A stretch of 52,091 bases of DNA from Bacteroidetes bacterium GWF2_41_31 (GCA_001769215.1 MEOL01000003.1:159403-211493); one strand, 5' to 3'. Positions 17,108 to 27,303 are shown, counted from the first letter of the stretch. The notes: a model not told the origin generated them from the sequence alone. A program made the numbers and translations.

Positions 17108-19999
17108 CTAAACTTCTTCTGTATAATTACTTACAGGTAAACAGGTGCATAAATTGCGATCGCCATAAGCGTCATCAATTTTGGCTACCGGAGTAAAATA
17201 TTTATTGTCGCGTACCCATTCAAGCGGGAAGGCGGCACTTTCTCGCGAATAGGGCATCTCCCAGCTGTCGCTGATGAGTACTGAAGCAGTATGCGGTGCA
17301 TTGACCACCACATTGTTCTTTTTATCGGCCCGGCCTTCTTCGATTTCCCTAATCTCATTGCGGATACTTTTCATGGCTTCGATAAAGTAATTCATTTCCG
17401 ACAAGGGTTCACTCTCGGTAGGTTCAACCATCAGGGTACCATGAACCGGGAATGCCACGGTTGGCGCATGAAATCCATAGTCCATCAGCCTTTTGGCGAT
17501 ATCGATTACCTGAACATCAGCTGTTTTACTAAACTGGTTGCAGTCGAGAATCATCTCGTGACCCACGAATCCATTTACACCACGATAGAGAATCGGGAAA
17601 TCATCCTTTAGCTCATTCATCATGTAATTGGCATTCAGAATGGCCATTTTGGTGGCTTCCTTTAATCCGTCACTACCCAGCATTTTAAGATAGCCATAAG
17701 AAATCAACAACGCCAACGCACTACCATAAGGAGCTGAAGCTACGGCGTTGATTCCATTTTCGCCACCTGTTTCTTGATAAATGTGGCCGGGAAGGAATGG
17801 TTTCAGATGAGATGCCACGCCAATGGGACCTACTCCGGGACCACCGCCACCATGAGGAATGGCAAATGTTTTGTGAAGGTTTAAATGGCAAACATCGGCA
17901 CCAATAAATCCGGGGCTGGTTAATCCAACCTGTGCATTCATGTTGGCGCCATCCATGTACACCTGTCCGCCATTTTGATGGATAATGTTGACCACCTCGC
18001 GGATACTTTCTTCAAAAACACCGTGTGTGGAAGGGTAGGTAACCATAATGGCTGCGAGGTTTTCTGCATGTTGTTCTGCCTTTGCCTTTAGATCGTCGAG
18101 GTCGATATTTCCGTTTCCGGCAGTTTTAACCACCACGACTTCCATTCCGGCCATCACTGCACTGGCGGGGTTGGTTCCATGCGCTGAGGCTGGTATTAAA
18201 CAGATGTTGCGGTGCTGCTCTCCCTTGCTTTCCAGATAAGCTTTAATCACCAGTAATCCGGCATATTCGCCTGCGGCACCTGAGTTGGGTTGAAATGAAA
18301 TCCCCGAAAATCCCGTGACTTTGCAAAGGATCTTGTTCATCTCGTCGATGATATTCAGATATCCTTCAGCCTGGTACTCCGGAACAAACGGGTGGATATC
18401 TGTAAACTCAGGCCAACTGATGGGCATGAGTTCTGAAACGGCATTTAACTTCATGGTACACGAACCCAATGGAATCATCGACCGGTTTAAGGCGATGTCT
18501 TTGTTCTCCAACTTCTTCATATACCGCATCATATCGGTTTCTGAATGGTAGCTGTTGAATACGGGGTGCTCCATAAAACCGGATTTCCTTACCATGGAGG
18601 CAGGCAAGTTGCTGGTTTCATGGGTCTGGGCCGCATGCACCTGAAATACAAATGTTTCCTGTTGAGCGGCCTTTGCGAGAATGGCGCTGATAAGGGCTAT
18701 GTCTTCGGCAGAAGTCGTTTCATCCACGCTGATGCCAATGTGTTGGTTATCGTCAAAATACCTGAAATTGACACCGTGCGACCGCGATATTTCTTTGATG
18801 GCATGTACATTGGTGGTATCGGGAATAGCAATATATAAGGTGTCGAAGAAATGGGCATTCAACTGCTTAAACCCAATGGTGTTGATGGCAGTAGCCAGAT
18901 CCACTGCCAGACCGTGAATGCCGAGTGCAATGTTTTTAATGCCGTCTTTACCATGGTAAGCGCCATACATTCCGGCCATGATGGCCAGTAAAGCCTGAGC
19001 GGTACAGATGTTTGAGGTAGCTTTTTCGCGTTTTATGTGCTGCTCACGTGTTTGAAGCGCCATCCTCAGGGCATCGTTGCCGTATTTATCCTTTGAAATT
19101 CCGATAATCCTGCCCGGAATGCTGCGTTTATAGTCTTCTGTAGTGGCAAAGTAAGCTGCATGCGGACCACCAAATCCCATTGGAATGCCCAAGCGTTGGG
19201 TGGACCCAAAAACAGCATCGGCACCCCATTCACCGGGAGGTGTTAGTAATGCCAAGCTGAGAATATCGGCGCCCACGGCAACCGGAATTTGTTTTGATTT
19301 GGCTTGTCTGATGATGCCGCTGAAGTCAAAGATTTCCCCTTTTTGGTCAGGGTATTGTACCATGCATCCAAAAACAGCTTCACCAAATTCAAATTCACTT
19401 CGATCGACAATCACCAACTCAATATCCTTTTGTTTTGCCCTGGACTTGAGTACTTCGATGGTGTGAGGGAAAAGTGCATTGCTTACCAGAAATTTATTGG
19501 CATTGCTTTTTACTTGAGATCTTGACCGTGAATGATAAAACATAAGCATCGCTTCGGCGGCAGCGGTACCTTCGTCTAAAAGTGACGAGTTGGCAATGGG
19601 CATCCCGGTTAAATCAGAAACCAGGGTTTGGAAGTTGAGGAGTGCTTCCAGGCGGCCTTGCGAAATTTCAGCCTGGTATGGAGTGTAAGAAGTGTACCAG
19701 CCCGGATTTTCGAAAACGTTTCGTAAAATTACAGGTGGAACGATGGTGTTGTAATAACCCAATCCTATATAGGATTTAAACACTTTATTTTTTCTCGACA
19801 GATTCCTGATATGATTCAGGTAGTCGTATTCACTCATCCCGGCATCGTTTCCAATACCATCGGGTAGTTGAATACTGGTTGGAACTGTTTTTTCAATAAG
19901 CTCTTCCATCGACTTTAAACCAAGTCGTTCGAGCATAAATTTCACCTCTTCCTGACGGGGACCATTGTGTCGATTGATAAATTGATTGGCGATCATCAT
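17108..19999 (-). CDS. gcvP: glycine dehydrogenase (aminomethyl-transferring), P protein
   Basis: PLP-dependent decarboxylase of the glycine cleavage system. 963 aa, the full-length fused (alpha plus beta) form rather than the split gcvPA/gcvPB. The N-terminus has the FxxRHnGP-type start (FINRHNGPRQEEV), and the C-terminal half carries the PLP lysine in NLHKTFAIPHGGGGPG. GcvT and GcvH are not in the window. Start: two adjacent ATGs at 19999 and 19996. The ~240 bp upstream hold a terminator for hppA and no gene. Confidence 0.97.
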   Translation of the reverse strand: MMIANQFINRHNGPRQEEVKFMLERLGLKSMEELIEKTVPTSIQLPDGIGNDAGMSEYDYLNHIRNLSRKNKVFKSYIGLGYYNTIVPPVILRNVFENPGWYTSYTPYQAEISQGRLEALLNFQTLVSDLTGMPIANSSLLDEGTAAAEAMLMFYHSRSRSQVKSNANKFLVSNALFPHTIEVLKSRAKQKDIELVIVDRSEFEFGEAVFGCMVQYPDQKGEIFDFSGIIRQAKSKQIPVAVGADILSLALLTPPGEWGADAVFGSTQRLGIPMGFGGPHAAYFATTEDYKRSIPGRIIGISKDKYGNDALRMALQTREQHIKREKATSNICTAQALLAIMAGMYGAYHGKDGIKNIALGIHGLAVDLATAINTIGFKQLNAHFFDTLYIAIPDTTNVHAIKEISRSHGVNFRYFDDNQHIGISVDETTSAEDIALISAILAKAAQQETFVFQVHAAQTHETSNLPASMVRKSGFMEHPVFNSYHSETDMMRYMKKLENKDIALNRSMIPLGSCTMKLNAVSELMPISWPEFTDIHPFVPEYQAEGYLNIIDEMNKILCKVTGFSGISFQPNSGAAGEYAGLLVIKAYLESKGEQHRNICLIPASAHGTNPASAVMAGMEVVVVKTAGNGNIDLDDLKAKAEQHAENLAAIMVTYPSTHGVFEESIREVVNIIHQNGGQVYMDGANMNAQVGLTSPGFIGADVCHLNLHKTFAIPHGGGGPGVGPIGVASHLKPFLPGHIYQETGGENGINAVASAPYGSALALLISYGYLKMLGSDGLKEATKMAILNANYMMNELKDDFPILYRGVNGFVGHEMILDCNQFSKTADVQVIDIAKRLMDYGFHAPTVAFPVHGTLMVEPTESEPLSEMNYFIEAMKSIRNEIREIEEGRADKKNNVVVNAPHTASVLISDSWEMPYSRESAAFPLEWVRDNKYFTPVAKIDDAYGDRNLCTCLPVSNYTEEV

Positions 20000-20186
20000 A
20001 TTGTGTTAACTAATTAATTGAATGATAACGGTTTAAATTAAGCAACCCGTGGAAGGTTGTGAATGCAAAAGTAGGAATCTTATTTCAGTTATTGTATCAT
20101 CCTGAGCATAGAAGTGTTATAAATTTCACAGTATTTTTTGATTTTACACTCGTGAACTTGTTGTCATCCTATGTGTCAGGATTTAC

Positions 20187-20220
20187 AAAAAAAGGGAAGC
20201 CATTAGCACAGCTTCCCTTC
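20187..20220 (-). terminator. intrinsic terminator of hppA
   Basis: On the minus strand AAGGGAAGC and GCTTCCCTT form a 9-bp stem with a ~10-nt loop, followed by seven T residues, directly downstream of the hppA stop. Confidence 0.85.
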
Positions 20221-20238
20221 GATAAGCAATAATGTGTC

Positions 20239-22677
20239 TTAGTTTTTAATTCTCATTTTGTAGAATGAACGGTAAACAAAGTAAAGAGCAACCGCCAAAA
20301 ATGCGACTCCAAAATAAGGTGCAACTACCCTAAATGCCGGTGAAATGGCAATCTCCATCGCTAACAAGCCAAATAATGTGGTGAACTTGATAATTGGGTT
20401 AAGCGCAACGGAAGAAGTGTCTTTAAAAGGGTCTCCCACCGTATCGCCAACGACAGAAGCAGCATGTAAGTCAGTTCCCTTTTCCTGCATATCCACTTCA
20501 ATCACTTTTTTAGCATTGTCCCAGGCACCACCTGCGTTGGCCATAAATATGGCCTGGTACAATCCGAAGAAGGCGATCGAAATCAGGTAACTAACAAACA
20601 ATGAAACAGGAGCCGCTGCAAGTAGTTTTTCGGCGTCGCTCATTCCATCTGTCAAACCTATGGGCGCAGAAAGGAAAGCAAATGCCAGTGCAAATGAGAA
20701 AATAGCAATAAAGATGTTTAACATTCCTTTTTGAGCATACTGGGTACATATTTTTACTACCGCTCTTGATTTTTCAACATCGGCTTTTTTTGGCGCGTTG
20801 GGATCCAGATTAATATTGTCTTTAATATAGGCCACTGCACGGCTTGCACCAGTGGTTACAGCCTGGATACTCGCTCCTGAGAACCAGTAAATTACTGCAC
20901 CACCCAATAAAAACCCAAAAATAGTATACGGATTGAGCAAATTCAATATCTCTTCAGGTTTAATCCCTAATGAATGTTCAATAACCAGAATTAAAGCGAA
21001 AATCATTGTGGTTGCACCAACAACAGCTGTTCCAATCAATACTGGCTTGGCGGTTGCTTTAAAGGTATTCCCGGCGCCATCATTTGCTTCGAGGTAATAT
21101 TTGGATCTTTCAAAATCGGGCGTAAAGCCAAAATCCCTTTCAATTTCAGGGGTCACGGTTTCAATATTTTCTTCTATCAACGACAATTCATAGATTGACT
21201 GGGCATTATCGGTAACTGGACCATAACTGTCTACTGCAATGGTAACCGGGCCCATTCCCAACATCCCAAAGGCAACCAAACCAAAGGCAAAAATGGAGGG
21301 GTAGATCATAATGTCGCCAAGTCCATAATTAGATGCTTTGTAGGCAACAAACATCAAAAAGAAGAAAACCATGCCTTGCCAGAAAGCACTAAAGTTACCT
21401 GCAACCAATCCGGAAAGGATATTTAAGGAAGCACCGCCTTCTTTTGAAGCCTCAACCACTTCTCTAACATGTGTCGATTTTGGGCTGGTAAATAATTTTG
21501 TGAATTCAGGAATAAGAGCTGCGCCAAGTGTACCCGCACTAATAATGATGGATAAAGGTATCCACAAACCATTATTCAGATCGCCAATTAAAAAATAACT
21601 TGCGATAAAAGTAACAACCATTGATAGTAAAGAGGTAATCCAAACCAGGGAGGTCAATGGTTTCTCGAAATCCAGTTCGTCTGCATGGCTGTATTTGGCT
21701 TTGGTAATGGCACCATTAATCCAGAACGAAACAATGGATGTAATAATCATTAAAATACGCATCACGAAAATCCAGGTCAACAATTGAATTTGTAAAGAAG
21801 CGTCGGTTATGGCTAAAAGGATAAAAGAAATTAAAGCAACACCGGTAACTCCATAGGTTTCAAAACCATCTGCGGTAGGCCCGACGGAATCGCCGGCATT
21901 GTCACCAACACAGTCGGCAATAGTACCCGGGTTACGTGGATCATCTTCTCCAATCTTAAAAATCACTTTCATCAAATCGGAGCCGATATCCGCGATCTTG
22001 GTGAAAATACCACCGGCAATACGCAAAGCAGAAGCACCCAGTGATTCACCAATAGCAAACCCAATAAAGCTGGCACCGGCATATTCTCCGGGAACGAACA
22101 TCAGGATGATCAGCATCATGATCAGTTCCAAAGAAATCAATACAACACCAATACTCATCCCGGCATTCAATGGGATATTTAATAGTTTAATCGGCTTTCT
22201 TTCCAACGAGGCAAACGCCATACGAGAGTTCGCCAAAGTATTCATTCGGATACCAAACCAGGCTACTCCATAAGAACCTAAAATTCCAAGCACAGTCCAA
22301 CCCAGAATCATTAACACGCCGGCAACACCGAATATATTCTCCCCATTTGCGTCTTTGGATAAAAAGCCAAAGTAAAACGCAACAGCAGTGCCAATAAATG
22401 CAAATAAAATGAGTATGAATTTGCCTTGTTGTATCAAATAGGTTTTTGAGGTCTCAAAAATAACCTGAGCCACGTCCAGCATCGACTGGTGTGCCCTGAT
22501 CTTTTTAACCTGAACAAATTGATAAAAACCAAAAAGAAGGCCTGCAATGGTAATAAGGAACCCATAATAGAGGATAGACTGGTTTTTTATTCCTTCTGGA
22601 ATAACAAGGTCAGCCTCACTTGCTGTGGCCAATAAAGGTGCTGCAAATAAGGCCATTAGGGAAAGAATTTTCTTCAT
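20239..22677 (-). CDS. hppA: membrane-bound ion-pumping pyrophosphatase (K+-independent type)
   Basis: Couples PPi hydrolysis to cation (H+ and/or Na+) export. 812 aa, with about 16 hydrophobic segments and an N-terminal signal-like segment (MKKILSLMALFAAPLLATAS). The PPi/Mg site is present as EDDPRNPGTIADCVGDNAGD and as a second acidic cluster near the C-terminus (DLHAASVVGDTVGDPFKDT). The usual DVGADLVGKVE motif is replaced by DIGSDLMKVIFKIGEDD, which places it in the divergent branch found in Bacteroidota/Chlorobi. The K+-specificity motif reads GNTFKAT, with both Lys and Thr, which in known enzymes marks K+-independent forms. Ion specificity needs experiment. Confidence 0.94.
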   Translation of the reverse strand: MKKILSLMALFAAPLLATASEADLVIPEGIKNQSILYYGFLITIAGLLFGFYQFVQVKKIRAHQSMLDVAQVIFETSKTYLIQQGKFILILFAFIGTAVAFYFGFLSKDANGENIFGVAGVLMILGWTVLGILGSYGVAWFGIRMNTLANSRMAFASLERKPIKLLNIPLNAGMSIGVVLISLELIMMLIILMFVPGEYAGASFIGFAIGESLGASALRIAGGIFTKIADIGSDLMKVIFKIGEDDPRNPGTIADCVGDNAGDSVGPTADGFETYGVTGVALISFILLAITDASLQIQLLTWIFVMRILMIITSIVSFWINGAITKAKYSHADELDFEKPLTSLVWITSLLSMVVTFIASYFLIGDLNNGLWIPLSIIISAGTLGAALIPEFTKLFTSPKSTHVREVVEASKEGGASLNILSGLVAGNFSAFWQGMVFFFLMFVAYKASNYGLGDIMIYPSIFAFGLVAFGMLGMGPVTIAVDSYGPVTDNAQSIYELSLIEENIETVTPEIERDFGFTPDFERSKYYLEANDGAGNTFKATAKPVLIGTAVVGATTMIFALILVIEHSLGIKPEEILNLLNPYTIFGFLLGGAVIYWFSGASIQAVTTGASRAVAYIKDNINLDPNAPKKADVEKSRAVVKICTQYAQKGMLNIFIAIFSFALAFAFLSAPIGLTDGMSDAEKLLAAAPVSLFVSYLISIAFFGLYQAIFMANAGGAWDNAKKVIEVDMQEKGTDLHAASVVGDTVGDPFKDTSSVALNPIIKFTTLFGLLAMEIAISPAFRVVAPYFGVAFLAVALYFVYRSFYKMRIKN

Positions 22678-22773
22678 AGTAACAATAATTATTTTAGATT
22701 AAACATATATTTCAATCGTTTGCGAAAGGATCGGCTAAAATAGAAATAATCAGTTAATTTGGATAAAAAACTT

Positions 22774-22781
22774 TAACTTTG
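22774..22781 (+). promoter_or_regulatory. promoter box in the hppA / bifunctional-nuclease intergenic region
   Basis: TAACTTTG matches TAnnTTTG. If used it gives the downstream gene a long (~145 nt) 5' leader. The 255-bp region otherwise holds only AT-rich sequence with no ORF. Confidence 0.35.
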
Positions 22782-22932
22782 TAAAAAATTGAATCAGAAA
22801 CCTGATGGATGCGACATTGAAGGTTTTTTAAACCTTTAGTACATGTAGGTTGCGGAATTGGTGGTGTGATTTAATTGAAATTGGTAATTGCCTGGAGTTT
22901 ATGTTGTGTATTTTTGAGATTTATTTATCGTT

Positions 22933-23526
22933 ATGAAGAAAAAACGACTCGAAATAGTGGGGATGTCATATAGTCAGTCGCAAACCGGGGCTTATGCCCT
23001 CATTTTAGGATCACCTGGTGAAAAACGCCGACTGCCCATTATTATTGGTGGTGCCGAAGCACAGTCCATAGCCATGGAGTTGGAAAAAATGAAACCTGCC
23101 CGCCCACTTACGCACGACTTGTTCAAGAGCTTGGCCGATCATTTTATGATTTCTGTGAAGGAAGTGCTGATTAATAAGTTTGAAGAAGGGATATTTTTCT
23201 CCGTGTTGCTGTGTGAGCACCTGGGCGAAATCACCGAAATCGATAGCCGTACTTCTGACGCGGTAGCCATTGCCCTGCGCTTTAATTGCCCCATATTTGT
23301 AGACGAAGCCATCCTGGAGGAAGCCGGTATCGTAATGGAAGATGAGCCCATCGGTGAAGATCCGGAGGCCGATATCGAACTACCCAAAACCAGAAAGTCA
23401 AAAAGCCAGTATGCAGACTTTACCGAAGCTCAATTAAATGAAATGCTTAAGGTAGCTATCGAAAAGGAAAACTACGAAGAGGCTTCGCACCTTCGTGATG
23501 AACTGAGCAAGCGGAACCTGGAATAG
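22933..23526 (+). CDS. bifunctional nuclease (BFN/DUF151) domain protein with UVR motif
   Basis: 197 aa. Residues 1-135 form the DUF151/bifunctional nuclease domain (LPIIIGGAEAQSIAMELE, SRTSDAVAIALRFNCPIF). Residues ~160-195 match the UvrB/UvrC-type UVR motif (LNEMLKVAIEKENYEEAS, then HLRDELS), which mediates protein-protein contacts. This domain pairing is normal in Bacteroidota. The plant BFN enzyme has DNase and RNase activity; the bacterial role is unclear. No signal peptide. Confidence 0.9.
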   Translation: MKKKRLEIVGMSYSQSQTGAYALILGSPGEKRRLPIIIGGAEAQSIAMELEKMKPARPLTHDLFKSLADHFMISVKEVLINKFEEGIFFSVLLCEHLGEITEIDSRTSDAVAIALRFNCPIFVDEAILEEAGIVMEDEPIGEDPEADIELPKTRKSKSQYADFTEAQLNEMLKVAIEKENYEEASHLRDELSKRNLE

Positions 23527-23592
23527 GAAACCAGTTGGTCCGGGATTAATCCATTAATTACTCATCCCAATTTTTTTTAACACTTTTCCTTC

Positions 23593-24948
23593 TTAGTGAT
23601 TTAGCACTGCAACTTCATTTGGATGATGCTTATGCCTGAATAAAAAAGCAAACAAAATAGCCACTACCAATGAATAAGCAGCAAACGTGAGCCATATTCC
23701 CTGCCATTCAAAATTGCCGGCAGCGTCCTTAAAATAATGATCAATCATTAACCCGCTGCTCCAGCTTCCCAAAATTGCACCAAAACCATTGGTCATCATC
23801 ATAAATACTCCCTGAGCACTTGCACGGATGCTTGAATCAGTTTGGGTTTCAACAAAAAGTGAACCCGAAATATTGAAGAAATCAAAAGCCATCCCGTAAA
23901 TAATGTTCGAGAGAATAATCATCCAAAGTGCTTCGGCTGGATTTCCAAAACCAAACAGTGCAAAACGCAATACCCATGCTACCATACTGATCAGCATCAC
24001 TTTTTTAATTCCAAAACGCAATAAGAAAAAGGGGATGGCCAGTATGAATAAGGTCTCCGACATCTGCGAAATCGACATGATGATAGCAGGATATTTTAAC
24101 ACTAACATCGGAATTAGATTTTCTACACCCATTAAGTAAGAAATTTTATTGAAAAAGCCTATGATTTCATGTAAATTCGGAATTGTTATTTTTTCATATA
24201 TGGAAATCAAATCAGCATATTTGGGTACTTTGGAAAAATCATGCAAAAATGTATCTCCATAGGCATTGGTCAGTTGCAGCGATGCTCCCAACATCATGGA
24301 GAAAATGAAGAACATGGCCATCTTGGGATTTTTGAACAGGGTAAATGCTTTTAATCCCAGCATATCAACCAGATTTTTGCTTCTGACGTTTTTGTTTACA
24401 GTACATTTTGGTAATGAAAACGAGAACACTCCGAGTGTGAGTGAAGCTCCTGATGCAACATAAAACTGCATGGCTGAGGTCTCAAACTTAAGTAAACTCA
24501 CTGTCCACATAGCCACAATAAACCCAATGGTCCCAAAAACCCGGATGGGTGGATAACTTTTAATAACGTCTAAACCTGCTCCTTTTAGCGCTGAATAGGC
24601 CACTGTTATCGCCAGTGAAATGGTTGGCATATAAAAAACCATGTTCAACAACATGACCCAAAAAAACGTTGTTGGATCGTTTACCTTGGGTAATATAAAC
24701 AACACAGCGGCACCCATAATGTGAAAAATTCCCAGTAGTTTTTCTGCATTGATCCACCTGTCGGCAATAATTCCTGCTATCGCCGGCATAAAGAGCGATG
24801 CAATGCCCATGGTGGAGAAAATAACACCAAAATCTGTTCCGGTCCAATGACGGTTCTGAAACCAGTATCCACCAATTGTTATTAGCCATGCGCCCCAAAT
24901 GAAAAATTGCAGGAAGTTCATGATGGTAATTCTAATCTTTATACCCAT
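23593..24948 (-). CDS. nucleoside:H+ symporter-like MFS permease (NupG/XapB type)
   Basis: 451 aa starting at the ATG giving MGIKIRITIMNFLQFFIWGA; the frame extends upstream but without a family-like N-terminus. Twelve predicted membrane spans. The N-terminal pattern FLQFFIWGAWLITIGGYWF and the GIIADRW loop are typical of the nucleoside:H+ symporter family. It imports nucleosides across the inner membrane. It lies divergent from thyA, whose dTMP pathway also draws on the nucleotide pool; this is only a contextual link. Confidence 0.88.
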   Translation of the reverse strand: MGIKIRITIMNFLQFFIWGAWLITIGGYWFQNRHWTGTDFGVIFSTMGIASLFMPAIAGIIADRWINAEKLLGIFHIMGAAVLFILPKVNDPTTFFWVMLLNMVFYMPTISLAITVAYSALKGAGLDVIKSYPPIRVFGTIGFIVAMWTVSLLKFETSAMQFYVASGASLTLGVFSFSLPKCTVNKNVRSKNLVDMLGLKAFTLFKNPKMAMFFIFSMMLGASLQLTNAYGDTFLHDFSKVPKYADLISIYEKITIPNLHEIIGFFNKISYLMGVENLIPMLVLKYPAIIMSISQMSETLFILAIPFFLLRFGIKKVMLISMVAWVLRFALFGFGNPAEALWMIILSNIIYGMAFDFFNISGSLFVETQTDSSIRASAQGVFMMMTNGFGAILGSWSSGLMIDHYFKDAAGNFEWQGIWLTFAAYSLVVAILFAFLFRHKHHPNEVAVLNH

Positions 24949-25089
24949 TGTGTATCGTTTTTGGAGAAATACGTTAATTTTGGCAAATATAATCGAAATC
25001 AAACGTTGACCATGTATTGTGCGTGACTCGTTTGAAAATAAGCCCGCAGGTAGACCTGAAGCTTAATAGAAAACTTGAATAGTATTTTT

Positions 25090-25914
25090 ATGCACCAGTA
25101 TTTAGACCTTTTGTCGCATGTGGTTGAACACGGAAACAGGAAAACCGATCGCACCGGAACGGGAACTCTATCTGTTTTTGGACATCAGATGCGCTTCAAT
25201 CTGGAAGATGGGTTTCCCATGCTTACAACCAAAAAACTTCACCTGAAATCCATTATTTATGAATTATTGTGGTTTTTGGCTGGCGACACCAATACAAAAT
25301 ACCTGAATGATCATGGTGTGAAAATATGGAATAGCTGGGCCGATGAAAACGGAGATCTCGGGCCTGTTTATGGCGCTCAGTGGAGAAATTGGAATGGCGA
25401 AGGAATCGACCAGATAAAGGAAGCTGTACATCAGATAAAAACCAATCCCGATAACCGCCGTATCATCGTTGCTGCCTGGAATCCGGGTGTGCTGCCCCTT
25501 TCGGGGAAAACCTTTTCAGAAAACGTAGCTCTGGGCAGGGCCGCCTTACCACCCTGTCATGCCTGGTTTCAGTTTTATGTTTCGAATGGAAAACTCTCTT
25601 GCCAGTTGTATCAGCGAAGTGCCGACATCTTTTTGGGCGTGCCATTCAACATTGCTTCCTATGCGCTCCTGACCATGATGATGGCTCAGGTAACGGGTTT
25701 AAAACCAGGTGATTTTGTTCATACTTTTGGTGATGCACACATCTATTTGAATCATATGGATCAGGTGAAACTCCAGTTGAGTCGTGAACCGCGCAAGCTT
25801 CCCAGGATGAACATCAACCAGTCAGTAAACGACCTGTTTTCCTTTCAGTTTGAGGATTTTGAACTGACCGGTTATCAACCGCATCCCCACATAAAAGGGG
25901 AAGTTTCTGTTTAG
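25090..25914 (+). CDS. thyA: thymidylate synthase
   Basis: Makes dTMP from dUMP with methylene-tetrahydrofolate, yielding dihydrofolate. 274 aa, ~10 longer than the E. coli enzyme because of an insert before the catalytic cysteine ([17 protein letters not shown]), a usual Bacteroidota feature. Nucleophile Cys156 in [13 protein letters not shown]; dUMP-binding motif [17 protein letters not shown]. The ATG at 25090 gives MHQYLDLL; a TTG five codons upstream is less likely. folA follows 15 nt downstream. Confidence 0.97.
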   Translation: MHQYLDLLSHVVEHGNRKTDRTGTGTLSVFGHQMRFNLEDGFPMLTTKKLHLKSIIYELLWFLAGDTNTKYLNDHGVKIWNSWADENGDLGPVYGAQWRNWNGEGIDQIKEAVHQIKTNPDNRRIIVAAWNPGVLPLSGKTFSENVALGRAALPPCHAWFQFYVSNGKLSCQLYQRSADIFLGVPFNIASYALLTMMMAQVTGLKPGDFVHTFGDAHIYLNHMDQVKLQLSREPRKLPRMNINQSVNDLFSFQFEDFELTGYQPHPHIKGEVSV

Positions 25915-25929
25915 TTAATTATAATTTTG

Positions 25930-26433
25930 ATGAAAGAACAAAAAGATATTTCCATTATTGTGGCCATTGCTGCCAACCAGGCCATCGGAAAAGACAATGA
26001 TCTGCTGTGGCATATTTCGTCCGATTTAAAATACTTTAAGCGTATCACCCTGGGAAATCCTGTGGTGATGGGGAAAAGGACTTATTTTTCACTGCCCACA
26101 CGGCCACTACCCAATCGTATGAATATGGTTTTGACTGATATTCCTGGTGAAACCATCGATGGGTGCGTAATGGCCTATTCCATTGAGGATGCCATCGCAA
26201 AAATGCCGGTCGATAAAGAGAATTTCATCATAGGTGGTGGTTCTATCTACGCGCAATTCTTACCAAAAGCAAACCGATTGTATATCACACGTGTGTTTAA
26301 AGAATTCGAAGCCGATACCTTTTTTCCGGAAATTCCGGAGAATGAATGGGAATTGATTTCTGAGGAGAAAATTACTGATGATGTTCAAAATGATTTTAAT
26401 TACTCTTTTGAGATCTATAAGAGAAAAACTTAA
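25930..26433 (+). CDS. folA: dihydrofolate reductase
   Basis: Regenerates tetrahydrofolate from the dihydrofolate produced by ThyA, so the thyA-folA pair forms a functional unit. 167 aa. Motifs: IAANQAIGKDNDLLWHISSDL (split at the substrate loop), VVMGKRTYFSL for NADPH binding, IIGGGSIYAQF, and the conserved acidic residue in LLWHISSDLKYFK. Normal length and intact. Confidence 0.96.
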   Translation: MKEQKDISIIVAIAANQAIGKDNDLLWHISSDLKYFKRITLGNPVVMGKRTYFSLPTRPLPNRMNMVLTDIPGETIDGCVMAYSIEDAIAKMPVDKENFIIGGGSIYAQFLPKANRLYITRVFKEFEADTFFPEIPENEWELISEEKITDDVQNDFNYSFEIYKRKT

Positions 26434-26463
26434 TTCGGAAATCCGGGGATATATAAGGTGTTG

Positions 26464-26994
26464 CTAATTAAGCATTTCGTTTATTGTCTTTTTCATTTCG
26501 TTGAATTCGGTGGGATCGTATAAGCGGGTGAGGAAAACAATTTTTCCTTCTTTATCGATGACCACATTGCGGGTAACCCCGCTTTTAGGATAGGCAAACT
26601 GGCTAAAATGATCACCTCCAGGATCAAGTGCCATTGGATAGGTGATTTTCATTTGCGTTACAAAGTCTTCCACCTTATCCAATGGTTCGGCATAATCCAC
26701 ACCTATCAGAATGAAATCCTTGTTTTTATTGGGTTGCCAGATTTCATTTTCCAGGTGAGGCATTTCTTTTCTGCAAACAGAACACCAACTGGCGGTAAAC
26801 TGCAGTACAACTACCTTTCCGTACAGGTTGGCGAGGGTGATGGTGTCGCCGGTGGTTAGGATCAGGGTGAGGGGAGGGGCTACATCACCAACCTGCACAT
26901 GGTATCCGCGATCTGGGTCTTGTTTTTCCTGCTGAGCTACGATGAAACCGGAGTGGAGCAAAAAGCTGAGAAGTATTATGAAACACTTAATCAT
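26464..26994 (-). CDS. exported TlpA-like thiol-disulfide oxidoreductase
   Basis: 176 aa from the ATG giving MIKCFIILLSFLLHSGFIVA, a signal peptide. A thioredoxin fold follows, with the active site WCSVC in FTASWCSVCRKEMPHLE and the cis-Pro region SGVTRNVVIDKEGKIV. It probably reduces or isomerises disulfides in the periplasm, or supports cytochrome c maturation. No cytochrome genes are adjacent. Convergent with folA. Confidence 0.9.
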   Translation of the reverse strand: MIKCFIILLSFLLHSGFIVAQQEKQDPDRGYHVQVGDVAPPLTLILTTGDTITLANLYGKVVVLQFTASWCSVCRKEMPHLENEIWQPNKNKDFILIGVDYAEPLDKVEDFVTQMKITYPMALDPGGDHFSQFAYPKSGVTRNVVIDKEGKIVFLTRLYDPTEFNEMKKTINEMLN

Positions 26995-27104
26995 TTTATC
27001 AATTTTTGTCAAAGATACTAAATGAGGAATTCCATCACTATTTAGCATCAGAAGAAGAAATTATGGCGAAAATGAGTATAATGCAATTAAAAAATGGGGA
27101 TGGC

Positions 27105-27135
27105 GTTGGTTTAGTTGTCCTTTTTTTTATTTTTG
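27105..27135 (+). promoter_or_regulatory. tRNA promoter
   Basis: TTGG at 27105-27108 and TATTTTTG at 27128-27135, 19 nt apart, fit the Bacteroidota -33/-7 pair. The CACC after the -7 box and the tRNA start 12 nt downstream support it. Confidence 0.65.
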
Positions 27136-27147
27136 CACCCTCAAATC

Positions 27148-27221
27148 GGCGGGGTAGCTCAGTTGGTTAGAGCGTCGGATTCATAACCCGGAGGTCTCGA
27201 GTTCAATTCTCGATCCCGCTA
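27148..27221 (+). tRNA. tRNA-Met (CAT anticodon)
   Basis: 74 nt cloverleaf. The acceptor stem GGCGGGG pairs with TCCCGCT, with G-T at both ends. D-arm GCTCAGTTGGTTAGAGC, anticodon CAT at 27182-27184 in loop TTCATAA, T-arm with GTTCAATTC. CCA is not encoded. The absence of a three G-C pair run in the anticodon stem makes initiator tRNA unlikely, so elongator Met is the first choice. A CAT tRNA modified to read Ile (AUA) cannot be excluded from sequence alone. Confidence 0.93.
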
Positions 27222-27223
27222 CA

Positions 27224-27258
27224 AAAAGTCCTTTAAACCATTGGTTTAAAGGACTTTT
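27224..27258. terminator. bidirectional terminator between tRNA and the secreted-protein gene
   Basis: AAAAGTCCTTTAAACCA and TGGTTTAAAGGACTTTT form a perfect 17-bp stem with A- and T-runs at its outer ends, so it can work in both directions. Confidence 0.8.
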
Positions 27259-27303
27259 GTCATTATATGTTTCTTGCAAAATATTTATTTAAAACACAAG
27301 TTG

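Noticed and set aside
27148-27221. Initiator tRNA-fMet
   Set aside because: Lacks the three consecutive G-C pairs at the base of the anticodon stem and has a paired (G-T) first acceptor position.
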